Source: JAAYJG01 sp964450305 (GTDB taxonomy: Bacteria; Bacillota; Clostridia; DSM-8532). From it: a DNA stretch of 18,632 nucleotides. This document shows positions 13,624 through 18,632 of the stretch, in pieces. The stretch is from contig CAYVFB010000069.1 of NCBI GenBank assembly GCA_964450305.1, positions 1 through 18,632 of the forward strand, read 5' to 3'. The position numbers and the translations under genes are program-made. The first letter of the stretch is position 1, and each line of letters opens with the position of its first letter. The notes under the pieces were generated by a model. The model saw only the letters and a list, made by a program, of their open reading frames with translations. It did no database searches and had not been told where the DNA came from.

Positions 13624-14430
13624 TTAAAATATCGGAATCACTGCGCCGGCATAGGTTTGATTGATATAGTTTTTAACCTTGTCACTCTTCAACGCTTTAA
13701 CCAAGGCTGTAATCGCTTCGTTGTTTTCATTGCCTTCCTTTACGGCCAGAATGTTTGCATAGGTCTGCGCTGCTTCGGAATTCTTGTCCTCAACCGCCAG
13801 GGCGTTAGCAACCTTCAGCCCGGCCTGAATGGCATAATTTCCGTTGATGATTCCTAAATCAACATCCGCCAGAGAACGTGCAATCTGTGCCGCTTCGATT
13901 TCCTTGATAACCAAGTTTTTCGGGTTTGAGGCTATGTCCAGAACGGTAGCCGTGAAACCAACGCCATCCTTCAGTTCAATCAGGCCCTGAGCTTCCAGAA
14001 GATACAGCGCCCTGGCTTCATTCGTACCATCATTTGGTATCGCGATGGTTGCGCCATCGGCGAGGGCTTCCAGGGTTTTTATCTTACCGGGATAAATACC
14101 AAAGGGTTCGTAGTGAATAGCAGCCACCGAAACAAGGTGTGTTTTATTTTCTGCATTGAAGTCGGTGAGATAAGGCTGATGCTGAAAATAGTTTGCAAGC
14201 AGCTCGCCGCTTTCGGTCGCGGTGTTTGGAATAACATAGTCATTGTACTCAACGACCTCGAGCGTGATACCTTCTTCGGCCAGAATCTCTTTTGCCACCT
14301 TTAGTATTTCAGCATGGGGTGTTACACTGGCGCCGATCTTCAGTGTCTTTGTATCGGCAGTTTTTCCGCAGCCCGTAAACACGAAGGCAATAGCGGCAAT
14401 TGTCAGTAAAACAGTAATAATTTTTTTCAT
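13624..14430 (-). CDS. metQ: Methionine ABC transporter, substrate-binding lipoprotein
   Basis: The product is 268 residues of the NlpA/MetQ family, which captures methionine outside the membrane for MetNI. The signal peptide is clear: MKK, a hydrophobic stretch to about residue 18, then the lipobox FTGC with C21 the lipid-modified residue. The body carries VTPHAEILK and the family stretch NTATESGELLANYFQHQPYL. It is the last gene of metN-metI-metQ, 136 bases after metI; the gap holds a hairpin that may affect its level relative to the other two. AAGGAGA precedes the ATG. Convergent with a GNAT gene. Confidence 0.93.
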   Translation of the reverse strand: MKKIITVLLTIAAIAFVFTGCGKTADTKTLKIGASVTPHAEILKVAKEILAEEGITLEVVEYNDYVIPNTATESGELLANYFQHQPYLTDFNAENKTHLVSVAAIHYEPFGIYPGKIKTLEALADGATIAIPNDGTNEARALYLLEAQGLIELKDGVGFTATVLDIASNPKNLVIKEIEAAQIARSLADVDLGIINGNYAIQAGLKVANALAVEDKNSEAAQTYANILAVKEGNENNEAITALVKALKSDKVKNYINQTYAGAVIPIF

Positions 14431-14490
14431 GACATATCTCTCCTTTTATACTTTAAATTAGGTTGGTTGTTTTCAAGTAACGAACTCATT

Positions 14491-14528
14491 TCCGCCGGAG
14501 GCTTGCGGTATCGCCCCTCTTTGGCGGA
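14491..14528 (-). promoter_or_regulatory. Intercistronic hairpin between metI and metQ
   Basis: TCCGCC (14491-14496) and GGCGGA (14523-14528) pair, with an inner GAGG/CCTC pair. No T-tract follows on the reverse strand. A stem like this between transporter genes can protect the downstream mRNA or cause partial termination, which would raise the binding-protein level. This role is inferred. Confidence 0.4.
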
Positions 14529-14566
14529 TAATTATGAATATGTGCTCAGGATATACCCAGATACCT

Positions 14567-15217
14567 TCAGCCTTTAATCCGCTTATCGGAAAGCTTTGCG
14601 CATTTCATTCCGAATTCCTGAAAAATCTGAACGATAACCACTAGAAGAAGCACCGTCAACAGCATCACATCATCCTGGTAGCGGTAATAGCCATAATTGA
14701 TTGCGATAGCTCCAAGTCCGCCTCCCCCAACAAAGCCTGCCATTGCGGAATATCCAAGAATGGTAGTAATAGCAATTGCCGCTCCTAAAATCAACGACGG
14801 CTTAGCTTCGGGAATAAGGACCTTGTAAATGATCTGCAGCGTAGAGCTTCCCATGGATTGGGCCGCTTCTATCACACCGGCGTCCACTTCTTTCAGGGAG
14901 GATTCAACCATTCTCGCAATAAAGGGCGATGCTGCAACCACAAGCGGTACGATCGTTGCTGTCGAGCCGATGGTTGTTCCGACAACTGCCCGGGTAAACG
15001 GCAGAATGGCGACCAGCAGGATCAGAAACGGAACAGAACGCAGGAAATTGATAATAAAGCCCAAAACCCTGTTAAACCCCGGCATTCGGAAAACCCCGTT
15101 CTTATCGGTCACGCACAGCAGCACACCGAGCGGCAGGCCGAAGACATAGGAGAGGGCAGTAGAAACAAGGGTCATATAAAGCGTTTCGGCAATGCCGTTA
15201 CCAAGCAATTCAAACAT
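14567..15217 (-). CDS. metI: Methionine ABC transporter, permease
   Basis: The product is 216 residues with five or so membrane segments. The EAA loop EAAQSMGSSTLQIIYKVLIP, which contacts MetN, is intact, and NFLRSVPFLILLVAILPFTR and GYSAMAGFVGGGGLGAIAIN are conserved MetI stretches. It forms the membrane channel for methionine. Its ATG lies inside the end of metN with an 8-base overlap, and the AAGGAGGAGGAG of its ribosome-binding site is within metN codons, so the two are translationally coupled. Confidence 0.93.
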   Translation of the reverse strand: MFELLGNGIAETLYMTLVSTALSYVFGLPLGVLLCVTDKNGVFRMPGFNRVLGFIINFLRSVPFLILLVAILPFTRAVVGTTIGSTATIVPLVVAASPFIARMVESSLKEVDAGVIEAAQSMGSSTLQIIYKVLIPEAKPSLILGAAIAITTILGYSAMAGFVGGGGLGAIAINYGYYRYQDDVMLLTVLLLVVIVQIFQEFGMKCAKLSDKRIKG

Positions 15218-16208
15218 TCAGCTCCTCCTCCTTGAAATGAATTCTTTTATCATTCAGAAAATTAGATACCCTCGCAATGGATGTCTCGTTCTCTGGAAGC
15301 TGTATTAGCATTTCACCATATGCTTTTCCATCAATCGTTTTCGTGTTGGCAAAAAGGATATTCACCGCCGTTTTGCATTCCAGTGCGATATTCGAAATGA
15401 TGGGTTCCAGCGTCGAGTTGCCGTCAAAAATCAAACGCAGGCATCGGTTTCCGGTAACTGCAGATATGGCGTTTCCCTTCGGCAGGATCAGCTGCTTTGC
15501 GATATCCGATTTAGGACGCAGGAAGATTTCCCGGACCTCACCCGATTCAACAATCCTGCTTTGATCGATAACCGCCACACGGTGACATATCTGTTCGATG
15601 ACTTGCATCTCATGTGTGATGATCACAATTGTAACCCCCAGCGTCTGGTTAATGCTGCGCAACAACTCCAGTATGGAGCGGGTGGTGTTCGGGTCCAGTG
15701 CACTGGTTACCTCGTCACACAACAATACCTTTGGGTTAGTTGACAATGCTCTTGCAATGGCGACTCTTTGCTTCTGACCACCGGATAGTTGGGAAGGAAA
15801 CGCTTTAGCCTTGTCTGAAAGCCCTACCAGCTCCAGCATTGCGGCAGCCCTCTGTCTGGCCTCGGCCTTCTCAATGCCTGCTATTTCGAGGGGATAGCAA
15901 ACATTTCTCAGGACATTCCTCTGTGACAGCAGGTTAAAGCTTTGAAATACCATGCTCATGGACTGACGGGCTTTCAAAAGCTCCCGGGAGCTTAACGTCC
16001 CCATGGACTTTCCATCAAAGAGCACTTCACCCTCGGTAGGCTTCTCTAGGTAGTTCATGCAGCGTACCAACGTGCTTTTACCAGCCCCGCTGAGGCCAAT
16101 GATGCCGAATATTTCCCCCTTCGCGATATGAAGATTGATATCCCGAAGCACTTCGAGATTTCCGCCGGCTGTAGGAAAAACCTTGTTTAAGTGTCTTATT
16201 TCTATCAA
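15210..16208 (-). CDS. metN: Methionine ABC transporter, ATP-binding subunit
   Basis: The product is 332 residues from a TTG start: Walker A GLSGAGKST (38-46), Q-loop Q89, signature LSGGQ (141-145), Walker B VLLCDE (161-166) and H199. The last 75 residues form the NIL domain, which binds methionine and inhibits transport when methionine is plentiful. An in-frame ATG at 16283 would add 25 residues, but it has no ribosome-binding site, and MIEIRHLNKVF matches the usual N-terminus. TTG 16208 has GGGGGA a few bases upstream. A met-rich leader ORF and an attenuator lie upstream (16302-16492). Confidence 0.9.
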   Translation of the reverse strand: MIEIRHLNKVFPTAGGNLEVLRDINLHIAKGEIFGIIGLSGAGKSTLVRCMNYLEKPTEGEVLFDGKSMGTLSSRELLKARQSMSMVFQSFNLLSQRNVLRNVCYPLEIAGIEKAEARQRAAAMLELVGLSDKAKAFPSQLSGGQKQRVAIARALSTNPKVLLCDEVTSALDPNTTRSILELLRSINQTLGVTIVIITHEMQVIEQICHRVAVIDQSRIVESGEVREIFLRPKSDIAKQLILPKGNAISAVTGNRCLRLIFDGNSTLEPIISNIALECKTAVNILFANTKTIDGKAYGEMLIQLPENETSIARVSNFLNDKRIHFKEEELNV

Positions 16209-16301
16209 TCCCAGTCCCCCAATCCTGTAATATTGCTGCGCAGGCCTGCCATCCGGTTGCTTTCCCGAATAAGACGCAGCCATACTATATAAAAAGTAAA
16301 T

Positions 16302-16326
16302 AAAAAAAGGAAGCTGAATGCTTCCT
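16302..16326 (-). terminator. Intrinsic terminator in the metN leader (attenuator)
   Basis: On the reverse strand AGGAAGC, loop ATTCA, GCTTCCT is followed by a run of T (genomic A at 16302-16308). It lies after the leader ORF and before either metN start, so it must be bypassed to express metNIQ. The 5' arm and loop can pair instead with the end of the leader ORF. Confidence 0.85.
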
Positions 16327-16397
16327 GTAATATCGTAATTACCCTGAAAACCTGGATAATCAAATACCTTTACCGTCTCGACGGAACAGAAAGCATT
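16317..16397 (-). promoter_or_regulatory. Antiterminator pairing of the methionine leader
   Basis: On the transcript, AAUGCUUUCUGU (genomic 16386-16397, codons 32-36 of the leader ORF) can pair with ACAGGAAGCAUU (genomic 16317-16328) over 12 positions, 11 Watson-Crick and one G-U. This includes the terminator's 5' arm, so the two structures exclude each other. A weaker AU-rich pairing links codons 7-10 with codons 31-33 (genomic 16464-16473 with 16394-16402), which could hide the antiterminator strand. No SAM riboswitch or T-box sequence (such as GGGTGGNACCGCG) was found in the leader. Confidence 0.7.
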
Positions 16398-16492
16398 TTT
16401 ATATCAGCACAAAACATCATGCACATGGACATGCCATACATACACATCGTACGGGTACTCATCATAAAAAATGTTGATTGCTCGGTGCTCAT
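16370..16492 (-). CDS. Methionine-rich leader peptide
   Basis: The ORF is 40 codons with an ATG at 16492, stop TAA, and AAAGGAG 8 bases upstream. Met codons are at positions 1, 10, 11, 16, 18, 21, 23, 25, 26 and 33; eight lie between 10 and 26 in FMMSTRTMCMYGMSMCMMFC. Cys codons are at 17, 24 and 28. A terminator follows and a 12-pair antiterminator begins six codons after the Met cluster, so a ribosome stalled for lack of Met-tRNA would leave the antiterminator strand free. The peptide is thus probably a sensor, not a functional product. A small Met/Cys-rich metal-binding peptide is an alternative. Confidence 0.72.
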   Translation of the reverse strand: MSTEQSTFFMMSTRTMCMYGMSMCMMFCADIKMLSVPSRR

Positions 16493-16538
16493 AATGCTTT
16501 CTCCTTTCCATACTTTGTATACACATCGGAATAGTACG

Positions 16539-16567
16539 ATTATAAACCAATCCATTCAGTTTGACAA
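16539..16567 (-). promoter_or_regulatory. Promoter of the metNIQ leader transcript
   Basis: On the reverse strand TTGTCA (genomic 16562-16567) and TATAAT (16539-16544) are separated by 17 bases. This gives a start near 16532 and a 5' leader of about 40 bases before the leader-peptide ATG. It is a near-perfect sigma-A promoter. Confidence 0.75.
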
Positions 16568-16573
16568 TAGGTT

Positions 16574-16669
16574 TTACCACTCAATTTTTACCCAATTTTC
16601 AACGAGAGTAACAATCTTGGATGAAATAACGTGTTCAGCGTTTGAAGTATCTGCTATAATAGAATTCAT
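16574..16669 (-). CDS. Possible 31-residue small protein
   Basis: An ATG at 16669 follows AGAAGGAA at a suitable distance and opens 31 codons (MNSIIADTSNAEHVISSKIV then TLVENWVKIEW). TATAAT lies upstream on the same strand without a good -35 box. The C-terminal part could form an amphipathic helix. Its stop ends just before the -35 box of the metNIQ leader promoter. No family is recognised and it may be a chance ORF. Confidence 0.25.
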   Translation of the reverse strand: MNSIIADTSNAEHVISSKIVTLVENWVKIEW

Positions 16670-16852
16670 AAAAGTTCCTTCTTCCCGGTGGTATTAGTGG
16701 ATTTGTGGTTATTTCTATTATACTACAGCAGACGGAACATTTCCGCAGGTTCCCACAATCTGCCTGTCGGAGATAAGATGCATAATTGTTTGAAAATGCG
16801 AATCAGAGAGTTATTTATATGGTGATTATTTATAAAACAGGAGATTGAGTAA

Positions 16853-17680
16853 ATGAGTGTGGAAGAGACCAAAAGATATTACGATGAAAATTCAATAAAA
16901 GAATGGGAACGCTTCGATAGACATCCATTTGAATTTGTTTTTACTACCCATATTATGGATAAGTATATCAAAACGAGTGATAGTATTCTTGATATAGGAG
17001 GTGGCCCAGGAAGATATTCAATAAACTACGCACAAAAGGGCTGTGATGTTACGCTCATCGACTTATCTGATGGTAATATTGAGCTTGCAAAAGTAAAAGC
17101 AAAAGAACACCGTGTTGATTTCCCTATGTTCGTTGCAAATTGCTTAGATATTGGCGCCATGGATTTAGGTATGTATGATCATGTGTTCTTGATGGGACCT
17201 TTATATCATTTATTAAACAAAGAAGACCGAATACAAGCAGTGAAGTTATCTATTGAGAGATTGAAACCTGGTGGAATTCTTTATTGCTCTTTTATTTTGG
17301 ATTTTGCAGGAATTATATACGATTTGAAGAATGGCCCAGGATTTCTGATAAATGATTTAGGGAATCAGTCAACAAAAGAATTAATTAATTCCATTGTGAC
17401 AGCTACAGAATATGTTGGGCCAGCATTTACATCAGCCTACTTCATGAATCAGCGGCAAATAGAGCCATTTATGCAACAATTTAATCTGGAGAAGCTACAC
17501 TTGTTTGGGCAAGAGGGAATTTTAGCACTTAATGAAAATCAAATTAAATTGTTTCCCAAAGAAGAATATGAGTTGTGGATTGAAACAGCGAAGAGGTTTC
17601 TTGATATTCCAGAATTTTTAGCTTTTTCTGAACATGCGATGTACGTTGGAAAAAAACAATTTAACAACTCCCTAATATGA
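16853..17680 (+). CDS. Class I SAM-dependent methyltransferase
   Basis: The product is 275 residues. Motif I is LDIGGGPGR (residues 46-54), LIDLSDGNIELA carries the acidic motif II residue, and YDHVFLMGPLYHLLNKEDR with LKPGGILYCSF forms the later motifs of type 11/25 methyltransferases. The C-terminal 110 residues are an extra, mostly helical part. CAGGAGA precedes the ATG. It is divergent from metN and followed by a second methyltransferase gene. The GGGPGRYS form of motif I and this length are common among Firmicutes small-molecule methyltransferases. The substrate is not predictable. Confidence 0.86.
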   Translation: MSVEETKRYYDENSIKEWERFDRHPFEFVFTTHIMDKYIKTSDSILDIGGGPGRYSINYAQKGCDVTLIDLSDGNIELAKVKAKEHRVDFPMFVANCLDIGAMDLGMYDHVFLMGPLYHLLNKEDRIQAVKLSIERLKPGGILYCSFILDFAGIIYDLKNGPGFLINDLGNQSTKELINSIVTATEYVGPAFTSAYFMNQRQIEPFMQQFNLEKLHLFGQEGILALNENQIKLFPKEEYELWIETAKRFLDIPEFLAFSEHAMYVGKKQFNNSLI

Positions 17681-17723
17681 GCATAATCAGAAGGTCTTTT
17701 ACTTCGTAACAGTTTGATTATGC
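17681..17723. repeat. Stem-loop between the two methyltransferase genes
   Basis: GCATAATCA (17681-17689) and TGATTATGC (17715-17723) are exact complements and begin directly after the upstream stop. An inner GAAG/CTTC pair may extend the fold. No T-tract follows, so it is not a clear terminator. Confidence 0.5.
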
Positions 17724-17765
17724 GAACTATAATTGATGATATCTTATTTAACAAGGAGAAAAATC

Positions 17766-18515
17766 ATGGATATTATGAAGCTTATACCAGAACCTCATAT
17801 TCGAAATATGTTTGGTCCATTTGATGATAAAGAATTGTATTTCAACTTAGGGAAGAACCAGACTGAAAAAATCATTAAGTGGTTATCTATAAAACCAGAA
17901 AACCAAATATTAGATATTGGGTGCGGGGCTGGGAGAATAGGTATCCATTTTCTGAACTATTTATGTCAGCAAGGTAAATATATTGGGATTGATATTAGAA
18001 GGGACTTTATTGACTATTGTAATGAGAATATTTCTATACTTAAAGATAATTTTAAGTTTCACTTTATAGATGTATATAATGGAGCTTATTCGAGAGAAGG
18101 CAAACTAAAAGCTAATGAAGTTACCTTTCCAGTAGAAGATGATTCGCAGGATATAATAATTATGTGGTCTGTTTTTACTCATATGAATTTAAACGATATA
18201 GATGCATATTTAAGAGAAATATATAGAGCACTAAAAAAAGGTGGAATGTTTATAGCTTCCTTAAATGTATATAACGAATTTATTCATAATCAAATAAAAT
18301 TAGACAAGTCACATCTTGATATCAAATTTAAGATAGATGAAAACTCTTATACTTTGGATAAAGAGGTGCCTGAATGGGGATTCGCTCATAAAGAAGAAAA
18401 ATTAAAAGAATTATATTGGAAGCATAGGTTTATTATCAGTGAAATAAAATATGGGATTTGGCCTTGTAAAGAGTTAACAGGAGAGTTTCATGATTGTATA
18501 ATTGTGCAGAAATAA
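17766..18515 (+). CDS. Class I SAM-dependent methyltransferase
   Basis: The product is 249 residues. Motif I is LDIGCGAGRIG (residues 49-59), IGIDIRRDFIDYC carries the motif II acidic residue, and DIIIMWSVFTHM with LKKGGMFIASLNVY are the later motifs of type 11/12 methyltransferases. The N-terminus (PEPHIRNMFGPFDD) is unusual. The ATG at 17766 is preferred over one at 17733 because AAGGAGA lies just upstream. TATAAT at 17728-17733 gives a possible own promoter. The gene is very AT-rich compared with metNIQ, which hints at separate origin. The substrate is unknown. Confidence 0.85.
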   Translation: MDIMKLIPEPHIRNMFGPFDDKELYFNLGKNQTEKIIKWLSIKPENQILDIGCGAGRIGIHFLNYLCQQGKYIGIDIRRDFIDYCNENISILKDNFKFHFIDVYNGAYSREGKLKANEVTFPVEDDSQDIIIMWSVFTHMNLNDIDAYLREIYRALKKGGMFIASLNVYNEFIHNQIKLDKSHLDIKFKIDENSYTLDKEVPEWGFAHKEEKLKELYWKHRFIISEIKYGIWPCKELTGEFHDCIIVQK

Positions 18516-18536
18516 TTTTATAATATTTTGTTCGTC

Positions 18537-18562
18537 ATCTTTATATATTGCGATATAAAGAT
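18537..18562. promoter_or_regulatory. 26-bp inverted repeat before the VOC gene
   Basis: ATCTTTATAT and ATATAAAGAT are exact complements around a 6-base spacer ATTGCG. It lies between the methyltransferase stop and the next start, so it could be an operator or a weak terminator hairpin; being AT-rich without a T-tract, an operator is the better guess. Confidence 0.35.
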
Positions 18563-18590
18563 TATTTATATAATAAGAGGAGTGGTACAA

Positions 18591-18632
18591 ATGAAACTAG
18601 GGGCAACGCTATACATTAAGAACACAGTTGAA
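18591..18632 (+). CDS. VOC/PhnB-like protein, N-terminus (cut by window edge)
   Basis: The first 14 codons read MKLGATLYIKNTVE, which fits the opening beta-strand of glyoxalase/bleomycin-resistance (VOC) proteins of the PhnB type, where L-Y-x-K/x-N-x-V-E leads to an FY motif. AGAGGAG lies upstream of the ATG. The metal-binding residues are beyond the window, so function is not inferable. Confidence 0.55.
   Translation, partial: MKLGATLYIKNTVE

Noticed and set aside
16209..16283. ATG start for MetN at 16283
   Set aside because: It has no Shine-Dalgarno and would add 25 residues before the usual N-terminus MIEIRHLNKVF; TTG 16208 has a GGGGGA close upstream.
16209..16567. SAM riboswitch or T-box in the metN leader
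   Set aside because: No conserved SAM-I core and no GGGTGGNACCGCG T-box sequence were found; the only clear structures are the terminator and the pairing with the leader ORF.
1..18632. CRISPR arrays, tRNA or rRNA genes
   Set aside because: No regularly spaced repeats, no cloverleaf with T-loop and anticodon, and no rRNA sequence were seen.

Overview
The window looks like accessory DNA from a low-GC Gram-positive anaerobe of the Clostridia. Ribosome-binding sites are strong (AGGAGG type), TTG starts occur, many genes read like Clostridia proteins (YqeK, GrpB, MetNIQ, a GH120-type xylosidase), and the DNA is AT-rich with short GC-rich islands made of palindromes. No rRNA, tRNA, integrase, transposase or CRISPR array was seen, so the species cannot be fixed.

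Layout. Positions 1-2100 hold two GNAT acetyltransferase genes (the first cut by the window edge), a SAM methyltransferase, and remains of two broken genes. Positions 2126-3855 look like an integron-style cassette array: three GC-rich inverted elements with matching outer ends flank a hicB-hicA toxin-antitoxin pair and a RimJ/L-like acetyltransferase. Then come a two-segment membrane protein, a dCTP deaminase, a kinase-like gene lacking its P-loop, a stand-alone YqeK-type HD phosphohydrolase, and two decayed genes (to 7499). Positions 7496-8625 hold a flavodoxin gene and a tetR gene behind a perfect consensus promoter with a palindromic operator. A cluster of REP-like palindromes separates them from a convergent 662-residue GH120-type beta-xylosidase. 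After a leucine-rich-repeat remnant comes a forward run of grpB and three GNAT genes (11145-13480). On the reverse strand, 16567-13624 is a methionine transporter operon, metN-metI-metQ. Two more SAM methyltransferases and the first codons of a VOC/PhnB-like gene close the window.

How the parts work together. The most notable regulatory unit is the leader of metNIQ. A good promoter (TTGTCA, 17 bases, TATAAT) is followed by a well-placed Shine-Dalgarno and a 40-codon ORF with ten methionine codons, nine of them after the start. An intrinsic terminator follows, and a 12-pair antiterminator can form between the end of the leader ORF and the 5' arm of that terminator. This is the design of ribosome-mediated attenuation (trp/his leader type) applied to methionine uptake, where Clostridia usually use a SAM riboswitch or a T-box; neither was seen here.

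The rest of the window is mostly small single-gene units (seven GNAT genes or fragments, three methyltransferases, one toxin-antitoxin pair) with gene remnants between them, as expected for a region built by repeated gain and decay. Dispersed palindromes with GGGAC/GTCCC arms occur at five loci, and one now encodes the C-terminus of the membrane protein.
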